Positions 1-5,352 of a DNA stretch of 5,352 bases are shown piece by piece (positions within the stretch are counted from its first letter, which is position 1; each line of letters starts with the position of its first letter). The notes beneath the pieces were generated by a model. That model saw only the letters and a program-made list of their open reading frames with translations. It searched no databases and had not been told where the DNA came from. The translations under genes were made by a program, and so were the position numbers. This DNA comes from CAVPGH01 sp046726955 (lineage in GTDB: Bacteria > Acidobacteriota > Vicinamibacteria > Fen-336), in the NCBI GenBank assembly GCA_046726955.1, contig JBKPBQ010000227.1, forward strand, positions 1-5,352, written 5' to 3'.

Positions 1-536
1 GCGCCCGGCAGCGGCTCCACGGGGACAGCGTTCGCGAAGTCCGGGAGATCGGGGCGGGCGAGAACGGCGGGGCCGAGCGAATAGATCGCGCGTCCGAAGC
101 GTTGCAGCGTCGGGGGCGCCGACCCCGCCCCGGGGGACGCCACGGATTGTGAGAACAGCAGGAAGGCCGCGGAGCGGGCCACCGGCACGCGCAGCGCGCG
201 AAGCGGCAGGATGGACTCGGACCGCCCGATCCGGATCGTCTCGTACGCCACGAGTCCCTGGACGACGTCTCCGAGCGGCCGGTCGAAGAAGGCCTCCGCC
301 GTCCAGGGCCATCCGAAGGAGTCGAGCCGGCGTCCGTCCCGGCGCAGCACGTCCAGCACCAGCTCGGACATCGGCACCGCGATCTGCTTCAGCGTCCTCG
401 GGGTCAGGAAAGGCGGCTGCAGGAAGCGGCGCGGAGCGTTGCGGATCTCCGCCGAGCGCACGACCTGGCCCCGGTCGCCCATGAGGAGATGGAGGCCCGG
501 CTCGATCGCCGGCGCCCCCGTTCTCTTCTTCGCCAC
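1..536 (-). CDS. Unrecognised protein, N-terminal 178 residues, open at the left window edge
   Basis: I do not recognise this protein. Reading the minus strand from a GTG at 536-534 gives 178 codons without a stop, continuing past base 1. It begins VAKKRTGAPAIEPG (initiator read as Met). Residues 35-45 hold an Arg/Pro/Phe stretch (PRRFLQPPFLT), residues 73-84 are aromatic (SFGWPWTAEAFF), and residues 118-128 are hydrophobic (PVARSAAFLLF). There is no cysteine, no signal peptide and no clear membrane helix. Codons are GC-ending, as in the neighbours, which supports real coding. The GTG directly follows the TAG stop of the radical SAM gene, in the same frame. Its ribosome site is weak (GGA six bases upstream), so translation may depend on re-initiation after the upstream stop. 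An ATG at 482-480 is the alternative start but has no visible Shine-Dalgarno. Its position suggests a partner of the radical SAM enzyme; that is inference. Coding is likely, function unknown. Confidence 0.7.
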   Translation of the reverse strand, partial: MAKKRTGAPAIEPGLHLLMGDRGQVVRSAEIRNAPRRFLQPPFLTPRTLKQIAVPMSELVLDVLRRDGRRLDSFGWPWTAEAFFDRPLGDVVQGLVAYETIRIGRSESILPLRALRVPVARSAAFLLFSQSVASPGAGSAPPTLQRFGRAIYSLGPAVLARPDLPDFANAVPVEPLPG

Positions 537-1790
537 CTAGATTCCGGCCGCGGGGCGCCCTCGGGCTTTGCCGCGGGCCGTCGCTCGCGGTGCCGCCAAG
601 GCGAACCGCGCGCGAAGCTGCTCGGACATCGGCCCCTGGCTGAGCCGCTCGCGCAGGCCCGGCTGGACGGGAAATCGCTCCCGGTACTCCAGGGACACCA
701 GGTTGTAGGCGCACTGGAAGTCCGGGATCCGGTCCGGGTCCGTGTTCCCGGGCTGGTGGCCGATCGAGACGGGGCACACGCCGCACGTCCCCAAATGCCG
801 GCACTCTGCACACCGTCCATACGACGAGTACTTGCGCTGCTTGTCGTGGAAGATCCCCGCGGCCTGGGCGGCAGAGGGATAAGCCGCCATGCGCCGCGCG
901 AGCTGCGGGTCGCGCAAATCGCCCATGCGCATCGCTTCCAGGCGCGTGCGCAGGAACTGCGTGGGGAACTTCTGGTACGAGTCCACGAACATCAGGCAGC
1001 CGTGGACCTGGCCGTCGACGTCCACCGCGGGGGTCTCCCCGCGCGCCACGCCGCACATGTCCACGTTCTGCGGGCGCTCGTCGGCATCGCCCCCTTCCCG
1101 GCGGAAGAGAGAGAAAGGCACCTCGCCCGTGCGCCGGTAGTGACGCAGGCTGGCGCGGAAGACCCGCGCGAACTGGCCGTCCAGCTCCGCCATCATCTCG
1201 TCGCGCCACGGCTGGTGCGTCAACGCGGGGGAGACCGCGAGCTGTCGCACCTCCTTCCCCAGGAAGTACTCGATCGAGTCGGCGAGGAAGGGGATGGTGG
1301 ACGGCAAGAGCGTGATGGCGACGGTCACCCTCTCCGCGAAGAACACCGGGTGCTCCTCGCGTAGGCGGTCGAGCAGCCGGTCCAGGACGGCGAAGGTCCC
1401 CGGTCCCCGCAGGTCCTGGGCCGAGGGGACCCCGTCGAAGCTCAGCTGCACCTCGAAGTCGTGCTCCACGAGGAAGGCGGCCTGCTCCTCGCGGAGCAAG
1501 GTGCCGTTCGTGACGATGTTGTAGCGGACGGTCAGATCACGCTTGCGCGCGCTCTCGATGTACTCGACGGCCCGCCGGATCAGGGGGAACTCGAGGAGCG
1601 GCTCGCCGCCGATGAAGAGCATGCGCACCTCGGGCTGGCGCGAGCGCAGCAGCAGGTCCGCCGAGGCACGCAGCGTCTCCCAGTCCATGCTCCGGGGCTT
1701 CTTGTCGTTCTGGTAGCAGTAGCCGCAACGCAGGTTGCAGCCGGCGGTCAGCACGACGTCGACGCGCTGGAGCGCCCCGGGGCTGGCCAT
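537..1790 (-). CDS. Radical SAM/SPASM domain protein, probable peptide- or protein-modifying enzyme
   Basis: This 417-residue protein is a radical SAM enzyme with a C-terminal SPASM domain. Seen: the cluster motif C18-x3-C22-x2-C25 (AGCNLRCGYCYQ), GGEP at 61-64 (SAM-binding strand), TNG at 94-96 and SFDG at 117-120. The SPASM cysteines are C246, C265 (C-x13-G-x4-C), C327, C330, C336, C339 and C360. Seven cysteines predict two auxiliary iron-sulfur clusters besides the SAM-cleaving one. Family knowledge: SPASM proteins include AlbA, PqqE, MftC and anaerobic sulfatase-maturing enzymes, which mostly modify ribosomally made peptides or proteins in the cytoplasm. The exact substrate cannot be read from the sequence. 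The length is typical of the class. The tail from about 398 is Ala/Arg/Gly-rich and probably disordered. The ATG lies 15 bases after the stop of the 76-residue gene, with a weak GGGA site 9 bases upstream; that small protein is the obvious candidate substrate. No PqqD-like domain is visible in this protein. Confidence 0.93.
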   Translation of the reverse strand: MASPGALQRVDVVLTAGCNLRCGYCYQNDKKPRSMDWETLRASADLLLRSRQPEVRMLFIGGEPLLEFPLIRRAVEYIESARKRDLTVRYNIVTNGTLLREEQAAFLVEHDFEVQLSFDGVPSAQDLRGPGTFAVLDRLLDRLREEHPVFFAERVTVAITLLPSTIPFLADSIEYFLGKEVRQLAVSPALTHQPWRDEMMAELDGQFARVFRASLRHYRRTGEVPFSLFRREGGDADERPQNVDMCGVARGETPAVDVDGQVHGCLMFVDSYQKFPTQFLRTRLEAMRMGDLRDPQLARRMAAYPSAAQAAGIFHDKQRKYSSYGRCAECRHLGTCGVCPVSIGHQPGNTDPDRIPDFQCAYNLVSLEYRERFPVQPGLRERLSQGPMSEQLRARFALAAPRATARGKARGRPAAGI

Positions 1791-1805
1791 CGCCGCTCGT
1801 CCCGA

Positions 1806-2036
1806 CTACTTCGTCTTCTTCTGTTTCTTCTTCGGCTTGGGCTTCACCGGAGGAGGGCACCGTCCACCCGAGACGAGGGGAACCGCGGCGACGAGCGGAC
1901 GCCTCACGTCCAGCCGCTGCTCCTGATCCAGCGTAGCCAGCGCTTCGCGGAGCTGGCGAGTCCATTTCTCCATGGCTTCCAGCCCGTCGAGGACGTCCCT
2001 GACGGTTACGTCCGCGCTGCCCGTGGGACTGATCAT
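1806..2036 (-). CDS. Small 76-residue protein with Pro/Lys-rich tail; candidate radical SAM substrate
   Basis: I do not recognise a family. The first 45 residues look helical and amphipathic (around DVLDGLEAMEKWTRQLREAL, residues 14-33). A short hydrophobic stretch LVAAVPLV follows at 48-55, then SGGRC (56-60) with the only cysteine, then PPPVKPKPKKKQKKTK (61-76), half of it lysine. There is no signal peptide or membrane helix. I chose the ATG at 2036-2034 because a GGAGG lies five bases upstream; an upstream ATG at 2096 would overlap the kinase by 38 bases and has no better site. The gene starts 22 bases after the kinase stop and ends 15 bases before the radical SAM start, so the three are probably co-transcribed. 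A leader-like helix, a Gly-Gly and a distinctive tail beside a SPASM enzyme fit a RiPP precursor, with the tail as possible core. Alternatives are a small partner protein or a nucleic-acid-binding protein with a histone-H1-like tail. Function is inference only. Confidence 0.75.
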   Translation of the reverse strand: MISPTGSADVTVRDVLDGLEAMEKWTRQLREALATLDQEQRLDVRRPLVAAVPLVSGGRCPPPVKPKPKKKQKKTK

Positions 2037-2047
2037 CTCGTCCTCCG
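2037..2047 (-). promoter_or_regulatory. Ribosome binding site of the 76-residue gene
   Basis: On the minus strand GCGGAGGACGAG directly precedes the ATG at 2036. GGAGG with a five-base spacer is the strongest Shine-Dalgarno match in the window. It decides the start of the small protein in favour of this ATG over the one at 2096 inside the kinase gene. It also suggests that the small protein is made at a higher rate than its neighbours, as expected for a substrate peptide next to its enzyme, though strength in vivo is not shown. Confidence 0.65.
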
Positions 2048-2058
2048 CTCCGGCCGTT

Positions 2059-4656
2059 TCAATAAGACCGGTCCAGGGACTCCAGCGCCCAGACATCGCC
2101 GCGCAGTTCGTCTCTCACGAATGCGACGAAGCGCCCGTCCCTGGTGATCGTGAAATCGATGTGATCCGGATTCTGGCCGAGGCGCAGGGGGGGGTCAAGG
2201 AGTATTTGCCGGCCCGTCTCCAGCGCGTACTTCCTCACGCTCACCCAGGGATCCCACTGACCGCTGACGAACAGCGCCTTCGAGCTGCGGTCCCACGTCA
2301 CGCGGCGAGCCCTTCCTTCGGTGGCCAGCATCCGCGACGGCCCCGCGCCCGCCGCATCCACCACGAAGACATCCGCCGAGGAGGCCGGTGTCTCTCCGAG
2401 GTACGCGATCCAGCTCCCGTCCGGCGACCAGGCCGGCGCCTGGTCGCTCGTCGCGCCGGTCGTGACGGGCCGCGCGGGCCCCGCGGGGCGACCGTCGGCG
2501 ACGGGACCGACCCAGATCCGCCCCGTCCCGCCCCGGTCCGAGCCGAACGCGAGCTGCGTCCCGTCCGGAGACCACGACGGGTGGAAGTCCGCCGCCTTGT
2601 CGTCGGTGAACTGGATGGGGTTGCCGCCGGCGCTCGGGACGATCCAGATGTCCCGCTGACCGGCGAGCACCCGGTAGTAGGCGACCCATCGGCCGTCCGG
2701 CGAGAAAGCGGGGCTGCTGACCGACCCCGCTTGATCCGTCAGCCGTCGGGGAGGGCCCGCCGCGTCGAGACCGAGGACGGGTTGGATCCAGAGGTCGAAC
2801 CGACCTCCGATGTGTGCGGCGCTGAAGACGACACTCCGACCGTCCGGCGCCCACGCGGGAGCGTCCGGGCTGAGGCCTCGCAGCCGGGCCTCCTTGCGGG
2901 TCGACAGATCCAGGAGCATCAGGTCGGGATTCGCGCTGTAGGTCGCGAACGCGAGGCGCCGCCCATCCCGGGCGAGGCTGGGATGGCGTTCGGCCCCCGT
3001 GCCGGGCGTGGCGCGGCGAGGCGCGCCCCCGCGCGCGGGCACGCGCCAGAGCGCCCAGGCGCCTCCCCGGAGCGAAGAGAAGTAGACGTGCCGACCGTCG
3101 GGCGACCACGCGGGCTCGATGTCCCGCTCGTCGTCCCTGGTGAGTCGCCGCGCTCCCTGGCCCCGGACCGACACCAGCCACAGGTCGCGCTCCGCGTAAT
3201 AGCAGAGCGTCCGGCCGTCCGGCGAAAAGGCGGGACCACGATGGTTCCAGAAGCCGTCGTTGTCGCCGGTCAGCACCCGGGCCTGCGAGGGATCGGCGAG
3301 GGGAGCGATCCAGATCCGAAACGCCCCCGTGGTCGACGGGCGAGCGAAAGCGATCTGGCTCCCGTCTGGCGAGAGGGCGGCATCCATGGCATCGGGCACC
3401 AGTAGCGAAGCCGCACCGCCGAACCTCAGGACCTTCCAGATCGCGGTGCTCCCTCCCCGATCCGACGTGAAGGCGAGGGCGCTGGCGTCGGGATACCAGG
3501 CCGGATCGGTGTCGGAGGCCGGATCGTCCGTGAGGCGGATCGCGTTGCCGCCCCTCACGTCCACGATCCGTATGTCGGCGTTGCCGGACTCATCAGAGAC
3601 GTACGCGATCGTGCCGCCGTCGGGAGAGAGAGCCGGTGCCGATTCCAACCCGGGAGCCATCGTCACCTGACGCGGCGACGCGTTGGGAAGAGGATCCTCG
3701 CGGGTGAGCCTGACGATCGCGGCCACTAGCAGGGCGCCGACGAGCGCCGCCCCCGCCGCCCACGCCACCCGCCGGAGAGACCGTCGGCGCGGAGCGCCCG
3801 CCGCGGGGAGGCGCGCCGCCGCCCACTTGAGCTCGAGGAGCAGGTCACGCGCGTCCTGCCAGCGCTCGTTCGGGTCCTTGGCGAGGCAGCGGGCCACGAG
3901 ATGGTCGAGCTCCGGAGGAACCCGTGCCTGGATCGTGGACGGCGGCGGCGGCTGGGATGCCAGGATGGCCGCGATCAGGTGCGCGGCCGAGCTCCCGTCG
4001 AAGGCGCGCGTCTGGGTGAGCATCTCGTGGAGCATGGCCCCGAAGGAGAAGACGTCGCTGCGGGCGTCGGCCGCCTTGCCCTCGACCTGCTCCGGCGACA
4101 TGTAGGGCAGCGTACCCACCACGTGGCCATCCACGGTGATGGGCTCCGAGGTCGTCTCCGAAGACTCGTCCTTGTGGTGAAGCTTGGCGAGGCCGAAGTC
4201 GAGCAGCTTCGCCCCCGACGGCGTCAACATGACGTTCCCGGGCTTGAGGTCGCGGTGCACGATCCCGGCGCGATGCGCGTCGGCCAATGCGCTGGCGATC
4301 TCGACGGCATGCTGCAGCGCGTGATCCAGGCGCAGCTCCCGCCGCTTCAAGCGGACGGCCAGGGTCTCCCCCTTCAGGTACTCCATGACGATGTAGTCGA
4401 TGCCGTCCTGCTGGCCGATGTCGTAGATCGCGCAGATGTGGGGATGGCTGAGGCTGGAGATGGCCCGCGCCTCGCGATCGAAGCGCTCCCGCGCATTGGG
4501 CCGGGTCGATGCGGCGGCGGTCAGGACCTTGATCGCAACCGTCCGGTCCAGGCGTGTGTCGAGGGCCCGATAGACCTCGCCCATGCCGCCGGACCCGATC
4601 AGATCGAGGATCTCGTACGGGCCGAATCGTCTCCCGTGAGCAAGCGGCATTCGCAC
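2059..4656 (-). CDS. Membrane-anchored Ser/Thr protein kinase with TolB/PD40 beta-propeller sensor domain
   Basis: This 865-residue protein is a Hanks-type (PknB-like) kinase. Kinase domain, about 12-275: glycine loop GSGGMG (21-26), catalytic Lys K43 in AIK, partner Glu E62, HRDLKPGN (134-141) with catalytic D136, DFG (153-155), SPE (187-189), D201 and R265. All key residues are present, so it should be active. After a basic stretch (289-296) comes one membrane helix at about 297-315, which puts the kinase in the cytoplasm and the rest outside. Residues 335-850 carry about twelve PD40-type repeats (SPDG followed by a beta strand such as IAY or LAF), probably two six-bladed TolB-like propellers. 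There are no PASTA repeats. The reaction is ATP-dependent phosphorylation of Ser/Thr; ligand and target are unknown. The start is GTG (GTG CGA ATG), with GGAG eight bases upstream; the ATG at 4650 would leave a 14-base spacer. The TGA stop lies 22 bases before the small-protein gene, suggesting an operon. Confidence 0.96.
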   Translation of the reverse strand: MRMPLAHGRRFGPYEILDLIGSGGMGEVYRALDTRLDRTVAIKVLTAAASTRPNARERFDREARAISSLSHPHICAIYDIGQQDGIDYIVMEYLKGETLAVRLKRRELRLDHALQHAVEIASALADAHRAGIVHRDLKPGNVMLTPSGAKLLDFGLAKLHHKDESSETTSEPITVDGHVVGTLPYMSPEQVEGKAADARSDVFSFGAMLHEMLTQTRAFDGSSAAHLIAAILASQPPPPSTIQARVPPELDHLVARCLAKDPNERWQDARDLLLELKWAAARLPAAGAPRRRSLRRVAWAAGAALVGALLVAAIVRLTREDPLPNASPRQVTMAPGLESAPALSPDGGTIAYVSDESGNADIRIVDVRGGNAIRLTDDPASDTDPAWYPDASALAFTSDRGGSTAIWKVLRFGGAASLLVPDAMDAALSPDGSQIAFARPSTTGAFRIWIAPLADPSQARVLTGDNDGFWNHRGPAFSPDGRTLCYYAERDLWLVSVRGQGARRLTRDDERDIEPAWSPDGRHVYFSSLRGGAWALWRVPARGGAPRRATPGTGAERHPSLARDGRRLAFATYSANPDLMLLDLSTRKEARLRGLSPDAPAWAPDGRSVVFSAAHIGGRFDLWIQPVLGLDAAGPPRRLTDQAGSVSSPAFSPDGRWVAYYRVLAGQRDIWIVPSAGGNPIQFTDDKAADFHPSWSPDGTQLAFGSDRGGTGRIWVGPVADGRPAGPARPVTTGATSDQAPAWSPDGSWIAYLGETPASSADVFVVDAAGAGPSRMLATEGRARRVTWDRSSKALFVSGQWDPWVSVRKYALETGRQILLDPPLRLGQNPDHIDFTITRDGRFVAFVRDELRGDVWALESLDRSY
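2124..3639 (-). repeat. Twelve tandem PD40/TolB propeller repeats within the kinase gene
   Basis: The repeats recur every 40-51 codons. The Asp of the PDG turn, or its equivalent, falls at residues 346, 390, 431, 480, 520, 564, 605, 654, 698, 746, about 789 and 840. Typical cores read AFSPDGRWVAY, SWSPDGTQLAF and AWSPDGSWIAY. Blades at 390, 564, 789 and 840 are degenerate (PDA, ARDG, WDRS, TRDG). At the DNA level a recurring plus-strand CCGTCCGGCGA-like element marks most blades. Twelve units fit two six-bladed propellers, the blade number of TolB. Such domains bind proteins, peptides or sugars; no ligand can be inferred here. Confidence 0.8.
3712..3768 (-). other. Single transmembrane helix of the kinase
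   Basis: Residues 297-315 (VAWAAGAALVGALLVAAIV) form a 19-residue uncharged hydrophobic segment directly after the basic stretch RRRSLRR. By the positive-inside rule the kinase side is cytoplasmic and the propeller is exported. It separates the catalytic and sensor domains cleanly and is the only such segment in the protein. Confidence 0.88.
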
Positions 4657-4664
4657 TGAGGCTA

Positions 4665-4682
4665 CTCCGGGATGGCTCCCGG
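4665..4682 (-). promoter_or_regulatory. Small hairpin overlapping the ribosome binding site of the kinase gene
   Basis: The minus strand reads CCGGGA-GCCA-TCCCGG followed by AG: a perfect six-base-pair stem with a four-base loop, at 4682-4667. The 3' arm runs into the Shine-Dalgarno CGGAG (4669-4665), which is eight bases from the GTG start, so pairing would hide about half of it. No T-run follows, so it is not an intrinsic terminator. It may reduce translation of the kinase. A stem this short can arise by chance in GC-rich DNA. Confidence 0.35.
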
Positions 4683-4725
4683 CGACAGCGCCGCTGGCGT
4701 CGTTATTACGGAGCGCCTTTGGCCG

Positions 4726-5187
4726 TCATTCCTCGCGCTTATCGGGAGGGATCAGCTCGGCTCGGTGGTGGTCACGACGATCCAGGAGCTCGGAAGACGA
4801 GCGGAGCGCCCCCGAGTCCTCTTCCTGGACGCCGTAGGCCCGTCCGATCTCGTCCACCGCGTTCTGGTCGGGAGCGGGCGTGGACCCGCTGCGCGCTTCG
4901 TCACCGGCATAGTCGTTCTCGAGGACGCTCTGGTCCGGATCGCCGCCGCCGCGGCCACCTTCTCCGAGAGTGTGGTCGTCGCCGGCCGGCGAGACGGCGT
5001 TCATCTCCCCCCGACTCATGGCCTCGGAGGCGACCGCGGTGAGCGATTGCTCATGGGGCTCCCCAACGGAGGGCAGGGCGGTGGCGTCCCGCGAACGCTT
5101 CGCTCGAGCCCGCGCGGACCCGCCCGGTGGCCGGCGAGAAGTGCGTGTGCGCACCTGTGGTCGAGCCGTCGTCTTGGGGATGCGCAT
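4726..5187 (-). CDS. DUF6335-like small protein with basic N-terminal tail
   Basis: This 153-residue protein has two halves. Residues 1-33 are strongly basic (12 Arg/Lys, no acid; MRIPKTTARPQVRTRTSRRP) and low in complexity. The rest is acidic. Residues 86-147 (including NDYAGDEA, GSTPAPDQNAVDEIGRAYGV, and LLDRRDHHRAEL near the end) resemble from memory the conserved C-terminal block of DUF6335, a family I know mainly from cyanobacteria (pattern: GdEa-GG-tpTPDQ-vd-ig-a-Gi, then RD-hR-EL). The biochemical role of that family is unknown. There is no signal peptide, membrane helix or catalytic motif. I chose the ATG at 5187 because AGGAG sits nine bases upstream; a GTG at 5223 in the same frame would add 12 residues without a comparable site. 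It ends 69 bases before the kinase with no terminator between, so it may head the same transcript. It is probably a soluble, partly disordered protein; the family match needs a profile search. Confidence 0.7.
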   Translation of the reverse strand: MRIPKTTARPQVRTRTSRRPPGGSARARAKRSRDATALPSVGEPHEQSLTAVASEAMSRGEMNAVSPAGDDHTLGEGGRGGGDPDQSVLENDYAGDEARSGSTPAPDQNAVDEIGRAYGVQEEDSGALRSSSELLDRRDHHRAELIPPDKREE

Positions 5188-5352
5188 GGGGTTACACTCC
5201 TGACCGGCGATCGTCATCTGCACTGAGGATACGGGGGGGCGCCCGGGGATACCAATCGGTTCTTCCGCCCTTACGTATAGGCCCGTCTCTATGGGGTTGC
5301 CCGCCGGCGGGAGGCGGCTGGTCGGCGCCGTGCTCCGGGTGGTGCGTCCACC
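5188..5352 (-). promoter_or_regulatory. Gene-free upstream region with a possible sigma-70-type promoter
   Basis: The 165 bases upstream of the 153-residue gene hold no convincing gene. On the minus strand TTGGTA (5255-5250) and TATCCT (5231-5226) lie 18 bases apart, each matching the -35 and -10 consensus at four of six positions. They would start transcription about 30 bases before the ATG, just ahead of the AGGAG site at 5201-5197. Rare codons such as ATA, CTA and GTA in the reading frame through this stretch also argue that it is not coding. The promoter is a weak call: in GC-rich genomes such matches occur by chance. Confidence 0.3.

Noticed and set aside
489..1364. Plus-strand open frame opposite the radical SAM gene
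   Set aside because: Arg/His/Leu-rich composition without motifs, antisense to an unmistakable radical SAM/SPASM protein.
2037..2096. Upstream ATG that would lengthen the small protein to 96 residues
   Set aside because: It overlaps the end of the kinase gene and lacks a good ribosome site, whereas the ATG at 2036 has GGAGG five bases upstream.
1972..3405. Long plus-strand open frame (477 codons) opposite the kinase gene
   Set aside because: It is antisense to the PD40 repeats and has no recognisable domain. GC-rich coding DNA keeps the opposite frame open; the minus strand carries clear family motifs.
3901..4659. Plus-strand frame opposite the kinase catalytic domain
   Set aside because: Mirror image of the conserved kinase motifs; no independent evidence of coding.
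4657..4725. Possible terminator between the DUF6335-like gene and the kinase
   Set aside because: The only stem is the short one at 4667-4682 with no U-run after it; CAGCGGCGCTG nearby has a one-base centre and cannot form a loop.
4672..5226. Plus-strand frame of 184 codons opposite the DUF6335-like gene, with protein-like hydrophobic stretches
   Set aside because: No family motif or ribosome site. The minus strand has AGGAG at good spacing and a recognisable C-terminal block. I keep some doubt because the family match is from memory.
5300..5311. Perfect 12-base palindrome CCCGCCGGCGGG
   Set aside because: It is made only of G and C in GC-rich DNA, has no flanking T-run or second copy, and its distance from the promoter candidate gives no clear operator role.
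5188..5352. Extension of the 153-residue protein beyond the right edge
   Set aside because: The frame is open to base 5352, but codons such as ATA, CTA and GTA appear and AGGAG marks the ATG at 5187. Open frames of 40 codons mean little at this GC content.

Overview
The window is GC-rich bacterial DNA (about two thirds G+C by eye). All five supported genes lie on the minus strand and read from right to left. The long N-terminal Ser/Thr kinase fused through one membrane helix to a TolB/PD40 propeller is a layout common in Acidobacteriota and some other GC-rich soil or subsurface phyla. I therefore lean towards an acidobacterium-like genome, but nothing here fixes the taxon.

Layout from right to left: (1) 5188-5352 is a short gene-free stretch that may hold a promoter for everything to its left. 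(2) 4726-5187 encodes a 153-residue protein whose C-terminal half resembles the DUF6335 family. (3) After a 69-base gap with a small hairpin, 2059-4656 encodes an 865-residue membrane-anchored Ser/Thr kinase with twelve PD40-type repeats outside the membrane. (4) After 22 bases, 1806-2036 encodes a 76-residue protein with a helical first half and a Pro/Lys-rich tail. (5) After 15 bases, 537-1790 encodes a 417-residue radical SAM/SPASM enzyme of the peptide- or protein-maturation type. (6) With no gap, a GTG-started frame (1-536) runs off the left edge; I do not recognise its product.

The last four genes are packed tightly enough to be one transcription unit, with no terminator visible between them. 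A small protein with a distinctive C-terminal tail directly before a radical SAM/SPASM enzyme is the usual layout of a RiPP or peptide-modification locus. The working hypothesis is that the 76-residue protein is the substrate of the radical SAM enzyme, the unknown third protein is a partner, and the kinase-propeller senses an envelope signal. None of these links is proven by the sequence. An oddity is that the small protein, the radical SAM enzyme and the unknown protein all lie in one reading frame, separated only by two amber TAG codons.

I saw no tRNA, rRNA, CRISPR array, insertion sequence or attachment site. There is no gene-free stretch longer than about 165 bases.
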